Source: Adiantum capillus-veneris
Taxonomy: Eukaryota > Streptophyta > Polypodiopsida > Polypodiales > Pteridaceae
Reading direction: 5' to 3'
DNA length: 64,000 nt
NCBI GenBank assembly: GCA_014529385.2
Contig: CM043953.1
Coordinates: forward strand, 91,812,842 to 91,876,841
The notes beneath the pieces were generated by a model. It saw nothing but the letters and a program-made list of their open reading frames with translations, was not told the origin of the DNA and made no database searches. The translations under genes and the position numbers were made by a program. Below, piece by piece: positions 23,970 to 39,254 of the stretch (positions are counted from its first letter, which is position 1; each line of letters starts with the position of its first letter).

Positions 23970-24760
23970 AATTTAAAATCCCATCATTCAGAATCATATA
24001 CTGAGAGACTTAAATATTGTTTGCAAAAGCATATTGTGTAAAGAACAAAACAAAGAAGAATTTCTTGATATATAAAATTCATTACAAGATACTTTGATAC
24101 ATGACAAAGTAGGAGTTTTAAGTCTGAACTCCTACCAGGTGAGAGCAGGGATCTTTACCTACCAGCCGACCACAAGTATAATTAATTAGAATTAATTTGT
24201 ACTAAATGGGTGACATGCATATCAAGCAATCCCCACTGCTTGTTATTGTTGTCACACCCCAAACCCCAACCTTACTCCTAAACATATATTATGTTTTCTT
24301 TTGCTCGTCTATGTAAGTAAGGTCTATTGCGGTCTTTGAAAGATTTTATGGGTTTACATGGTTTGGAGATAGGGTCCCTAATTTCTATTGCTTGGTTTTC
24401 TTTTGCCCATTATGTGCAGCCATGAGCTTGTCCCAAATCTGTTGTAGCTTAAAAATGTCCCGAGTGATGCTCATCCTAGTCGTCTGCCTGAATCTCTGTT
24501 TTCCAACAATAGTTACACACATGTGGTTAATATTCTTATGTACTATACCTGATTTTTGCCCCAAATACTTGTGTATGAATCCCTCCTTCTATGGTATATA
24601 CAGTTACCTTTCAAACCCATTTCTTTATAAGTGTCTTTAATTTGTGAAAATTTCGGCAGCATTTTGTTTTAATATCTTACTTTTTTCAAAAAAAACTAGT
24701 TGTAATCATTGACTTATGCCCTCACAGGAGGTTGTCATACAAAATCTTTCATATCTTGAT
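23967..24760 (-). repeat. PLE-associated repeat, copy C (diverged fragment)
   Basis: This segment matches the first part of the pseudo-LTR repeats at 28925 and 33638 (for example gcaatccccactgcttgttattgttgtcacaccc and the ggaggttgtcata motif). The minus strand encodes a broken version of the leader peptide region containing TTRMSITRDIFKLQQI. Similarity fades past about 24760. Confidence 0.7.
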
Positions 24761-26422
<1,662 letters not shown>

Positions 26423-26844
26423 TGTGTCCGTGTCAACACTCCAACCCCGCGACCGTACCCTCACCGTCCTCTCGTCCTTACACCCCCCTCCCCTCCCCTT
26501 GTTTTTCTTCCCCCCCCCCCCCCCCCCCCCTATCTACACCTAGTTTCTCCCTCTTCTCTTAGAATTAGCTACGGCGGGCCTTAGGGCAAGTATCACCTCT
26601 CTACCCTATCTCCTATCCCCTCTCTCTCTCTCTCTCCCCCTCTCCTCCCTTTGGGAACCAACCCCCCCCCCCCCCTTAACTCTCTCCCTCTCTCTTCCGC
26701 CCGTTGACTAAGCATAACCACCCCTCTCCCCTCCCTTGTCGTGCGTGTTGTCGCTACCCCCGCCCTTCCGGCCTCGCGCTGTACAGTTCCCCCCCGCTGT
26801 GCACACTCTCATCCACACCTCCCACTCCCTATCCCCCTTCTCCC

Positions 26845-26876
<32 letters not shown>

Positions 26877-27184
26877 ACTCTCACTCTCTCTCGCGCTCTG
26901 TGCGTCACCCGCTACTACCCGGCTCCACATCACCGTGAGCTCGCACTGCACACCACACACACATACACACACGCGCACTGCGCACACACGCACATACCCC
27001 CTCATCCCTTTCACCATCCTCACCCCCCCTCCCCTTGTTTTTCCACCCCCACACCAGCCACGGCATCGCCATCTACACTAGGTTTTGCACGGCTGACGGC
27101 CGTTCCTAGCAGCTACACACCACTAGCTACTCCTCCACGAATCACTCCAGTCTCCACACTCCTCGCTTCGGGCGCCAGACTCCA
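26423..27184. other. Pyrimidine-rich sequence with poly-C tracts
   Basis: C-runs of about 20, 13 and 27 bases lie near 26511-26530, 26663-26676 and 26848-26876, in a stretch made mostly of C and T. No gene is supported; ORFs here are Pro/Ser/His artefacts. Confidence 0.6.
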
Positions 27185-28061
27185 GTGGAGACACCTGACG
27201 TCCATGCCCCCATTGACACGCCGCTAGAGACCCCTGTCGGGACACCCAGGTTCATGCGTCACCGGCAAGAGGACCTGCCTTACTCCGTCGATTTCAACGG
27301 TGGCATCATCTTGGATGATGAAGGCAAGAAGGTGATCTCGTGCATGCGCGGTCTTTGCTCTCAGGTGTTTAGACACTACATACTAAACACCTGGAGTGAA
27401 GTACCAAGTGATTTAAAAGACCGAGTCATCAACATGCTGCATGACGAGTTTCCCGTTTCAACACGGGATGACTCATTCAATGAGACCTGATGAAGATTCG
27501 AATGCGCGAATACTGCAAGCACAAGCATTCCAAAGTGCAAAAATCAATTAAGCATGGGTGGACAAACCAGATTGGCTGGCCAAAGAAGATTGGAAGAATG
27601 TGAAGAAAGCAGCGCGCGAGAATCCCAACAAGTGGAAGCAACAAAAGGAGGCAGCCAAAGCACGAGTAGAGGTAGGGAGCTCGCACCACTTGGGGAGCGG
27701 CGGGTGGGCATCATTTGAGGCCAATTTTGTAAGTGTTTTTGTATTGCCTTTTAGGTTTGATAGTTTAGGGTTTAGGGGTTTTTCAATTCTAACATAATGG
27801 ATTCTTTGTATGTTTTGACAGTGGTCGATGACAGGACGTGACCCCACACCGTACAAGCATGAGTATGCAGGCAGGAAGGGCTTAAACGCCTTGATAGACA
27901 TTATGAGTTCTCGCGGCGGCATGGTTAGTATTAGGGTTTACTCTTTTCTATTTGTTGTATTGTTTTATAAATTATATGTTTATACTTACAGACAGTTGTC
28001 TTCTTTTTTTTTGCAGAATCCGACAGATACGCCGCTTGGACGCGATGAGACGTCTGATTAG
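27185..28061 (+). pseudogene. Ptta/En/Spm-type (TNPA-like) transposase gene of a CACTA element
   Basis: The protein resembles the plant Transposase_24 family. WSEVPSDLKDRVINMLHDEF opens the domain, DWLAKEDWKNVKKAARENPNKW and GSGGWASFE follow, and GRDPTPYKHEYAGRKGL precedes a short tail ending at 28061. Two GT-AG introns of 93 bases each (27729-27821, GTAAGT...GACAG; 27924-28016, GTTAGT...TGCAG) join the last three coding blocks. Two frameshifts (about 27487 and 27555-27565) break the first exon, so it is probably a pseudogene, unless they are read errors. It lies about 0.7 kb before a CACTA terminus, which fits the second gene of En/Spm elements, whose product binds subterminal repeats (family knowledge). 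Confidence 0.7.
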
Positions 28062-28484
28062 ATGATGTCAGTCAGCCGTAGCTAGATAGCATTAGTTTCC
28101 TTTTGTCATAGCATATGTATCATGAGATGACGTTTATACGTCTTTTTGTAACTATTGGAAAACCATGTATATTTTTTCAATAATGACAATGGTGTTGTAA
28201 CTATTACATTTGCAAAGTTTAACAATCAAGTGATTTTTCCTATGATCTGTACAATTGTCATTGATACTTTCATCAATTTACTTTTGTCATTTTGTATCTT
28301 TATTCTGTAAACAATACTATGGATGATAGAGTTAATGGCTTCATTGTCTTGTGGGTGACTACTTTGGGTCTATATCTAAGCTTGCACTTTCTTTCAAAGG
28401 TGAATCTGGCCTTATCTTGGATTCATTTAGGTTTACTCTATTATTGAAATATTCAATATGGTTGATGGGTTGAATGCCCTGCCA

Positions 28485-28753
28485 CCAAAAAAACAATCTC
28501 TCGAGCGTCACTATAAGCGTCGCTATATAAGGCTCTGCAGCGTCGCTATGCACGTTGCTATAGGTGGCCTATAACCGTCGCTATGATCATCGCTATAGGT
28601 GTCACTATATAGCGACATCTTTAGTGACACATATAGCGACGCTCAATCATAGCGACGTTCTCGTATTGACGTTGTTAGTGACGGTCTTAGCGACGCCAGA
28701 GAGTATAAAAACCCAATGTATTTTCGTCGCGAACAGCGTCACAAGTACACACA
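28485..28753. repeat. CACTA subterminal repeats (TAGCGACG motif)
   Basis: The motif AGCGACG or its inverse CGTCGCTA recurs more than ten times in about 200 bases, in both orientations. En/Spm elements carry arrays of short subterminal repeats bound by the TNPA-type protein. The array ends at the CACTA terminus. Confidence 0.75.
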
Positions 28754-28754
28754 A

Positions 28755-28766
28755 CCTCTTGTAGTG
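28755..28766 (-). mobile_element. CACTA terminal inverted repeat (right end)
   Basis: The plus strand ends CCTCTTGTAGTG, i.e. CACTACAAGAGG on the minus strand, the standard CACTA terminus. TGT follows and could be the 3-bp target duplication. I did not find the left terminus. Confidence 0.75.
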
Positions 28767-29253
28767 TGTTTCATAGTTAGAATTAGCATATTACTAGTGG
28801 CATGGTGTCCTTTTTCATTGTTAGATATTTTACGTGTGAAATATTTACTGAAAAATGTTCGCCCACATGTAGGGTATCTTCCGGGTGGACATGCCAATGG
28901 TATGTATGCCATACATATATATATGTTGTGTGTGTGCGTGTGTGTGAATTTAACAATCCCATATTTCAAAACCATACACTGATAAACTTAAATATTGCTT
29001 GCAAAAGTACATTGTGTATTGAACAAAATATAGAATAATTTCTTGATTAAAAATAACATTACAAGATACTTCGATACATGACAAAGTAGGAGTTAAAGCC
29101 GAAACTCCCTCCAGATGAGAGCAGGGATCTTTACCTGCCAACCAACCACAAGTACAATTAATTAGAACTAATTTTCACTAAGTGGGTGACATGTATATCA
29201 AGCAATCCCCACTGCTTGTTATTGTTGTCACACCCTGGACCCCAACCATACTC

Positions 29254-29727
29254 CTAATCATAACTTATGTTTTCTTTTGCTTGTCTATGTAAGTAGGGTC
29301 GATTATGGTCTGTGAAATTTTTTATGGGTTTGCACGGCTTGGAGATAGGGTCTCTAATTTCTATTGGCTTGGTTCTCTTTTTCTCTTTATGTGTTGCCAT
29401 GAGCTTGTCCTGAATCTGTTGTAGCTTAAATATATCTCGAGTGATGCTCATCCTAGCTGTCTGCTTGTACTCTTGTTTGTCAACAATGGTTACATACATG
29501 AGGTTGATATTCTTACATGCTATGCTTGATGTTGTCTTTAAAGCACCCCTATCTCTATGGTATGTACAGTCATCTTTCCAATCTATTTTTTCTAAATATA
29601 TTAAATTTGTGAAAATTTTGGCAGCATTTTGTTTGTACAACCTTTCTTTTTTTAAAAAAGACCATCGTACATAATGACAAATATCCTCACAGGAGGTTGT
29701 CATACACCCTCTTGAATTATGTTTCAA
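29254..29727 (-). CDS. Leader ORF of the PLE-like family (157 aa)
   Basis: The intact frame carries CKNINLMYVTIVDKQ and QTARMSITRDIFKLQQIQDKL, then a Lys/Pro-rich part. Copies B (33900-34432) and C (24300-24720) encode the same peptide with stops. The (T)ARMS segment also opens ORF1 of PLE copies 2 and 3 (MTARMSTN at 40806; MTVRMSVK at 49143), so this is probably the N-terminal region of ORF1 or a leader exon. I know of no domain assignment. Confidence 0.5.
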   Translation of the reverse strand: MKHNSRGCMTTSCEDICHYVRWSFLKKERLYKQNAAKIFTNLIYLEKIDWKDDCTYHRDRGALKTTSSIACKNINLMYVTIVDKQEYKQTARMSITRDIFKLQQIQDKLMATHKEKKRTKPIEIRDPISKPCKPIKNFTDHNRPYLHRQAKENISYD

Positions 29728-30672
29728 CCTTTTTGTCTACCATGGTACATATACTAAGTGCTTTTAAAAAACTAAAGTATTACTATCTTGTGTTGTTATG
29801 TATTTATATCCTAACTTGCAAAAATTTTGGCAATATTTCCTTTGTATTATTACTATTTTTTTTAAAAAAACCAGTAAGTACACTTTGTATCTGTTTATCC
29901 TCACATGAGGTTTTTGTAGCCTACCTGCCATATCTTAATTACTTACTTCTGCTACTTTTTGTTCAAAGGATCTAACATTGCTACTTCTAGAAACTTATTA
30001 CATTTAGTTTGGCATAAGGGAAACATATCTATGTACTCAAAAAAGTATGGATCTTTGTACCTGAACCGCATTTGTCGTTGCCATTTGTATTCTTGCAAAT
30101 ACGATTATCACAATGACAGCTTCCCCTTCGTTTACTGTATCAAAACTCTTCCAAAATGGGTTCCCAGACACAATTTTTTGTTTAATACTATGCTTGCTTT
30201 TTAAAAAACTCTATGTGCAATATGCATATGCTTATATGTACTTGAATATATGTTACTTTGTTGGTGAGTTTCCTCTTATGATTGTTCAAAAATAGGAAGT
30301 GATCACGCATGTGTATATATTGCTTTACATTAATACGTTTACTATCCATGGAGAAACAACAATATGGAGAGGTTTTGATGCCTAGCACACAGTGCATGCT
30401 CTGTCTCAGCTACTTTATTTATAAGTAATATGGTATGCTAAGTGTATGTACCTATGTGTATTTAGCTTGTATCTCAAAAAACCTTGTTTTACCTCGCTGT
30501 GTTGCACAATTAAGCAATCTGATTTGTGTATCTCGCTGCCAGCGCTTCTTCTTTGCCTTGAAGTGTATTTCGTGAGCAGTCGTATCCCGCCAAGCAAGTT
30601 TTTCAGCTTGTGCTTGCGCTGCCAATTGTGAGGAGATGGCGCTGAAGGTTACGCTAGTGTATGGCTTATGCA

Positions 30673-30788
<116 letters not shown>

Positions 30789-31062
30789 GAGAGAGAGAGA
30801 GAGAGTGTGTTAGCGTTGCAAAAATTGCCACAGCTTTTGCTCTGTATGCAATATGTTTGAAGGAGAGTCTGTGACTAAACTTATTTGCACTGCATGCTTT
30901 TATACGCATTGCTAGCTTGCGGTGTTGTTTAAGGCTATATGCAGTATTGGTGGCGGTGCCTTTAAGGCCATATGCAGCCTAATCTTGCCAGCGCTGGCAT
31001 CCGGTGTCACCCACCTTTATTTAGAGAGTTAGCACATTGCCGATTTGGGGTCCCTTTAAACT

Positions 31063-32088
31063 TTAAAATTTTATTATTTTTATAGAAAGGTTTGAAATAC
31101 TATCAAGTTTAGAACTTGATATAGGCAGAGTAAAAAAGAATTTTTTATATCCATTGGTTTGTGTCCCAACAAAAGTTTGTAGGTTTTTATGTATGATTCT
31201 AGCGTACTCTATAAATCCCTGTTTTATTCCTTTGAGTAATTTAGTGATTATGGTTGTAGCAAGAGTAAATACACAGTTATGTGCATTAGTGATCCATCTA
31301 AATTCCATTTTATGGATTTTAAAATTTCCCATAAGATATGGGAGTGAATATTCTAATGGTGTCTCTAACCCGATTTCCTGGGTATAAGAGCCTATGGCTT
31401 GACATATTTCATCTTCACTGGAGGAGAGAAGACAGAATTCAGGGGTTTCTAATCTTCTTCTTGTTGCCATTTGTATGAGTTTTTTACATATGAATACCGG
31501 GGTTTGTGTTGATTTATCTAGTCCACAAATAAATAAGTATTGTAAGATGTATTGAATTTCATCCATTAGGTATGTGTTTTTGTACCATGGAGTTTGAATT
31601 TGCCTATGATAAGGAAATTTATGGGAAAAGGTCTCATTAACCATACTTCGGATATAATTGTAATGAGCTTTACTATTTTCACATCCTAAAATGGTGCATA
31701 AAGTCTTCCATACCTTGCTAAGTTCTCTTACTATTGACATAGAGTTTACAAGTACTAATGGAATGTGGTTTAAACCTTTCTTGATAAATTTTTGGAAGAT
31801 TTTATGCCTAGCTATTTTATAATCTGTGGTAATTACATGTTTTTCAAAGGGTTCTAAGTTAACTAAAAATTTAGAAAATCGTTTATGAGTTAAGTATCCA
31901 CATGGTTGTGTTTCATCAAACTCTTGGGCAAACACCGAATTTGGTTTGTAAAGAGTATGGTTTAGGTTATTGGTATACTTCGAACCGAAACATATCCTCG
32001 TTTTCTCTAAATCATTATTGATGTGAAAATCATTAATCATTGTTTGAAAAACAGTTTGGGGTTGATAAAGTCCATAAATTTGTTGCAA
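31063..32088 (-). CDS. RT N-terminal half of PLE 1 (341 aa, 3'-truncated)
   Basis: Features shared with Penelope-like RTs, in order: an HVITTDYKI...KKGLNHIP segment (like H-I-x-T-x-D...KG in PLEs), the pre-RT ICGLDKSTQTPVFI (like ADKG-x-V), and LMGNFKIHKMEFRWI, the KIHK...R-P/I signature that opens the fingers of PLE and telomerase-type RTs. The frame ends in the pseudo-LTR before the catalytic Asp motifs A and C. Reading upstream of the annotated ATG (to about 32120) adds residues matching the other copies, so the start is uncertain. The CxC pair of copies 2 and 3 is CGY here. No GIY-YIG endonuclease is visible. Confidence 0.65.
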   Translation of the reverse strand: MQQIYGLYQPQTVFQTMINDFHINNDLEKTRICFGSKYTNNLNHTLYKPNSVFAQEFDETQPCGYLTHKRFSKFLVNLEPFEKHVITTDYKIARHKIFQKFIKKGLNHIPLVLVNSMSIVRELSKVWKTLCTILGCENSKAHYNYIRSMVNETFSHKFPYHRQIQTPWYKNTYLMDEIQYILQYLFICGLDKSTQTPVFICKKLIQMATRRRLETPEFCLLSSSEDEICQAIGSYTQEIGLETPLEYSLPYLMGNFKIHKMEFRWITNAHNCVFTLATTIITKLLKGIKQGFIEYARIIHKNLQTFVGTQTNGYKKFFFTLPISSSKLDSISNLSIKIIKF

Positions 32089-32174
32089 AAAAATATGTGA
32101 ATAAATCTTCCATGCATCCGACTATTGCGTTCAAGATGTAGTAAACCATTATTTCTGATACTTAGTGAGCATAC

Positions 32175-33530
32175 CTAGTCTTCAGAAGTTGAGTATTCAA
32201 GTGCCTTGGGAGTATCTCCATAGTCTTCCGATCCTCCGAGTTGCCTTGGTTTCTTGCTTGTTGACGCCATACTGCTTGGTGTGTGTGTGTGTGTGATCTT
32301 CTTTAATTGTTCCTTACCTTTTGGAGGTTTGAGTAAGGTTTCAATTGTGTTGGATACTGGTGTCTTGTGTAGCTTTTGAAGAAGTGGCATCCCTGGGGTG
32401 TATAGTACTAGCCCTTTAGCTGCTTCTAGCATATACTCATGAAACTGATAATAAATGATTACAGTGTGCCTTAATTCTGTTGGGAAGGTGGCTACCCAAG
32501 TCATAAAGGCATACCTGTGCCGGTCCTGATGAAAATTGAAAGAATCTTGATAGATTCTGAAGTACGTACCATAAAAATTGGTCAAACCAAATGATTGAAG
32601 AGGAACAATTGGAATTTGGATCAATTCTTTTGCGCTGACATTTGAGGAAGGGTCGATAAGAATTCCAATAGTTTCTCAGAAACCTTTTTTGATTCTTTGT
32701 TGTGTCCATAAGAGACAGTCCCTTGGTGCGAGCAATGATTGCGGAGTTTGGACATTTCTTACCATCCACATCGGATCATTTGACCTGCTTGAGCTCGAAG
32801 AGAACATCTTGTGATAAGAGATGTTTAGCATGTAATGCAAGGGTTTTGCATTGCTCTACAACGTACGTAGGTATGCTACAAAGCAAACCTAGAGAGGAAA
32901 TTGTAAAAGGTGCCCGATGGTTCAATATTTCATAGTCCCAGATCTTGTGTTCAAGTTGGATAGCATCCAATTCCACTTGCCTGGGTGGTAATAGTCGGAT
33001 AACTTCTTAAAAGAGTTTAGAAACTGCTCTTTCTGGGGATAGACGGTTTGCATCTGCTAAAAAGTTGAGTGCTTCTTTCTCTTCTTCTTCAAGAAGGTCA
33101 AGATCTATAAGGGGATTGATAACTTTTTTTGAGTGCTTAATTTCTATGGGGACAGCAGGGAGGTTATTGATGAAATACAACTTGTTCATGATAGAGGGTA
33201 GAGAGGTGAAATAAAAATCAAGATCTGAGCTATCTTGTGCATCTAATGGGTAATTTGGCTAGGAAGGCACTAAATGCCTCCAGAAGTTTATCCTTCTCCT
33301 TTCTAGAAAGAATTAGTAGAGAGAGCCAGTCATTGACAAAGGCCATGTTGAAGACAGATATAGAGTGGGTGATTATAGCTTGTTTCTCAAAATCAAGCAA
33401 TTTTTTTTGGAATTCCAGCCCTTTCAAACAAGAAATAATACATTGGGTACCAATTGGTGGGATCGAAATGTCTTCTTCTATACCATATCCCAAACGGGTG
33501 AGAGATGGAATCCAAAAGGCCTGAATCAAT
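32175..33530 (-). pseudogene. ORF1 of PLE 1, frameshifted
   Basis: Successive minus-strand frames (33529-33230, 33189-33007, 32976-32776, 32769-32437, 32624-32175) align to the intact ORF1 of copy 2. The best block is KKCPNSAIIARTKG, then YRPFLKC, then DPNSNCSSSIIWFDQFLWYVL, matching SKCPSNVGLYIRTKG, YRPYVKC and DPKATCESSIMWFDHAIWFIL. The C-terminal 30 residues are acidic (SEDYGDTPKALEYSTSED). Function unknown; position just upstream of RT suggests an RNA-binding or Gag-like role, which is inference. Confidence 0.55.
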
Positions 33531-33637
33531 CACCAAAAAATTTGAATTATACTCATACTAGTACTAAAAGCATACTCATTCCAGTATTAAGTTTTCTCAG
33601 TATATGATGGATACCCGACCAAAGGTATCCTGGGAAA

Positions 33638-35830
<2,193 letters not shown>

Positions 35831-36409
35831 CTGGCTATCGTAAAAAGTATGCATATTGCCACTACGTCGATAGTTCACTTGGGTCTATGTACCCATTGAT
35901 GTGAATATACCCAATTATTGATATGGTTTGGGAATAATTCATCTTCCTTAAAAAAACTATTCGTGTACTAACCACGCATATATATTTTTTTTGTGCCAGT
36001 GTATCCATCGCTCAAGTGCTAAAATAACCTCTTGTTCTGCAGGATTTCCATATTTTGATGCTAGTGAAAGTTTGATTTATTCAAGGTTTTGTACATGCTT
36101 CTGGAGAATTCCAAACCGATTACACACTGAATCACAAGTGGGTTTTTCCATGCGAAAACATAAGAAGGAACAAAAAAGGAGGGTTTTTTTGGCTTTAAAA
36201 TCCATCATTACGTCCTACTTTGGAGTCATCCGTCCTTCTATCATTCTTCTGCTAGTGAGGTTGTCATCTGTGCCATGTTTAGAAGATTAGTAGAAGCATG
36301 TTTACAAAAACTTGCTTCTTTTTTTTTTCAATGGTATTATGTAAGCATGTGTTAGTGTGTGGTTGTGTGTGCATAATACCACGGTGTGTTGACATATAAT
36401 GTGTTCCAT

Positions 36410-36413
<4 letters not shown>
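35831..36413. other. Spacer between PLE 1 and PLE 2
   Basis: No gene is supported. A 99-aa plus-strand frame (35991-36290) has no motif and no second copy. Confidence 0.3.

Positions 36414-36479
<66 letters not shown>
36414..36479. repeat. (GT)n tract at low end of PLE 2 unit
   Basis: About 33 GT units. On the minus strand the PLE leader sequence (ends ...agaacaactgc) runs straight into (AC)n. Confidence 0.95.
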
Positions 36480-36483
<4 letters not shown>

Positions 36484-38182
36484 TGTTCTATCATAAGTAA
36501 TACGACATAATTGAACCTTTTTACATTCAAAGACAACTGGCTTTAGAAAAGAGGAACTGATAAGTACAAAAACAACTCAGCCTTAGAATTATCTTTTTAC
36601 AACGTTTGTGAGAATGAAGCCTCATTCCATTAAACAAATAACATCAGAAATTTCCTTGTAGTAGGTTTGTGTGTAATCTGTGGACGGACAACTTGCCAAA
36701 GCCAAAAAAATCTTCTCCAAGATAGGATAGAGTCCTTACCTGCATCCATCCAAACAAGACAACAATCAGTTAGCCTTGGATGTGTTTTATAAATATCAAT
36801 GGACTATATCAATTGTTATCCATGTCATCTTACAAACTATTTTTTAGAACTTTACAAGCTTTTTGTCCAAAGTATTTATTTTTTGTAACAAATATTTTCT
36901 CTTAGTTCTCAAAGTTCCTTAGTAAAAGAGTATCATTTTGTTTAGAAGGTCATCACTCCTTCTAATCCAAGTGTCAGAATCTCCCCCTTTTTCTTTCCTT
37001 TTCATCAGTTTATCAAAGCTACAAGAAAGGTTTTATTTATAGTCAAAAAATATCTTTAGTTCGGTTGAACTTGTTACTAGGTTAGATACCTATCATAGTG
37101 AATGATCCCCAAATTATCCTTCATCTTGTACATCATTTACCATATACTTCACTTAAGCCATCCAAGTATCAAGGGGCATCTGCTAAAAACCAGGCCTTAT
37201 TTCGAATCTATGAAGTTTTCCATGGAAAAAGGATATTTTTAAAGTACAAGCATCATAGCAATAATCAAAGTTGTAACTGGAGTAACAAAACTGGTTTAAT
37301 GAATGAAAAAAACCCTACTGTTCATCCTAGCCATACCATAGTACGGGCCAAGAATTGCCATAGCGTGCACCTAGGTACCATGCTGCAATACCATATGCAC
37401 TCACCGTCCTCCAACAGGGATCATCCGGTTTCAAAGCAAAAATGTAGACTCATAATAAAAAACTAGCATTATTTATAGAAATGCCCCCTTTTCTCTTTTC
37501 AATAAAACTGTAATGAATTGTGTCTAAGCCAAGAATTTCCATAGTAACCACCCGGGTACCATACCTTAATGGTGTGTGCGAAAAAAATCAGAGTATAGCA
37601 GGACATAAAAACATCCTCATCCGCCCAATCCAACCAATGCGTAGTAACCACCTTTTAAATCATAAAGGTATCCATAGCCACAATAATCAGGCTCCTCAGA
37701 GAGAAGCGACAGCAAAAAAACCAAGCAGTACTTAGATGTTTTTCATGCTACCAAGGAAGGCCTAGTGTTCAGTCAATAGAGTAATGCTATTGGCAATAGA
37801 ATATTTACCAAAAAGCTAATGCAAACTTAGTGTGGCTGTTATACACCCCCTTATTTTTAACCAATAACCGTAGATTTAAACCAGTAGCTTGACAGAGCCA
37901 GTGGAATGAAAATACATGTTGTAAATACCATACATACTCATAGTCCAACAGAGACCATCGTCAGGTTCAAAGCACAAGTTATATGCAAAAAAAGATCAAG
38001 CATCATTTGCAGAAATGCCCCTTTCCTCTTTCCTATATAATACAACCTGCACAAAATATGTCTAGACAGAGTGGCTAACATGAGTCACTGTTGTAACGAG
38101 CTCCATATTTTAGTGAAAAACAAAAACACGATCCTAGTAGAACAACAAACAATGCTAAGTGAGGGGCAGAGGTGCACCCTCA

Positions 38183-38198
38183 CCTCTTTATATAGAGG
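38183..38198 (-). promoter_or_regulatory. Putative TATA promoter of PLE 2 (low pseudo-LTR)
   Basis: The minus strand has CCTCTATATAAAGAGG, followed within 30 bases by a conserved leader (GTGAGGGTGCACCTC...CCCTCAC, able to fold as a stem-loop). The same pair, TATA (CCTCTATAAATAAG) plus leader, occurs at 42608-42622. Confidence 0.55.
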
Positions 38199-38507
38199 AG
38201 GGAGGTGGGTTGTCAGTCCTTTGTGATGAGCAGGATCCGTATGAGTTGAGAGATTCTTCCTTGGAGAGAGCGAGGCTGCCCATGTTGCAGGGGAGGTAAC
38301 CCTAGCACCTTCGCGGCCGCCCATGTAGCAAGGGAGGTAGCCTTAGAGCTTTTCATGGCCAGTATTTCCATAGGATGAAAAACCACTCAAAAAAAACGTA
38401 TTTCCAGCCTACTGGACGGGCCACATCCCATGCTGAGGTTTTTTCTAACTAAAGTGTGGCCTTTTGAATGTCAAAAAAATAATAATCCAAGGGCTTTTTT
38501 ATTACTA

Positions 38508-38625
<118 letters not shown>

Positions 38626-38672
38626 CCGCCCTATCCCAGGCACCAATAGTAGGTCCATTATGAATGGGCCTA

Positions 38673-39251
38673 CTATCTTATAATAGAAATGAGTTTTTTA
38701 TGGTCAAAGTGTAACCCAAGCCAATTGTGTTGGGTAAGAGAATGTAGAATTTGATGGACTGTCATCTCCAGTCGGAGAGCACTGACTAGGTCAGTGAGGC
38801 AGCTAAGTAAAGCTGATAGGGCAAGGTAAGGGTTTTTTGGATAGTTAGGTATGTGATTGAGCCCTTTGGCCAATAACTTACCTATTGTGACATTATCAAT
38901 AATGCTGAGATCCTGAGTACAGACATGGTGACCAATTCCTTCAAAATTCCTGCAGAATGAGGTAAATTGAATGCATGTACAGCAAGGGATTGTTTCTTGT
39001 CTAAGAAAGTCATTATTTAAAACTAATCCTTTTATAGGATGATGATATTTCCATCCTATGAGAATATTGTCAAGCAGTTTATGATTCCCAAAAAGTAAGT
39101 CAAAGCACTCACAAAAAAGATTTTTTGGTAAGATCCAATCGAGAAGTATATTGTGAAAAAGACAGTGTACGTAGATAGCACCACATTTCGAATCTTCTCT
39201 GCTGAGAACTCTTCTTCCACACGGGTTTGTAGAGACCTGCAATATATACAT
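38673..39251 (-). pseudogene. RT of PLE 2, core deleted (192 aa)
   Basis: The N-terminal 130 residues match the RT ORF of copy 3: LLFGNHKLLDN, then CCTC (a CxC pair), GHHVCTQDLSIIDN and AKGLNHIPNYPKNPYLA. After ...SALRLEMTV the frame jumps to the C-terminal tail IHQILHSLTQHNWLGLHF seen in the complete RT end at 43054. About 600 residues are therefore missing, including all catalytic motifs. A splice-acceptor-like TATATATTGCAG lies just before the frame (near 39240), and copy 3 has TTCAATTTGCAG in the same place. Confidence 0.6.
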
Positions 39252-39254
39252 GGG

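Noticed and set aside
28485-28753. CRISPR-like array
   Set aside because: The TAGCGACG repeats are short, irregular and in both orientations, and end at a CACTA terminus.
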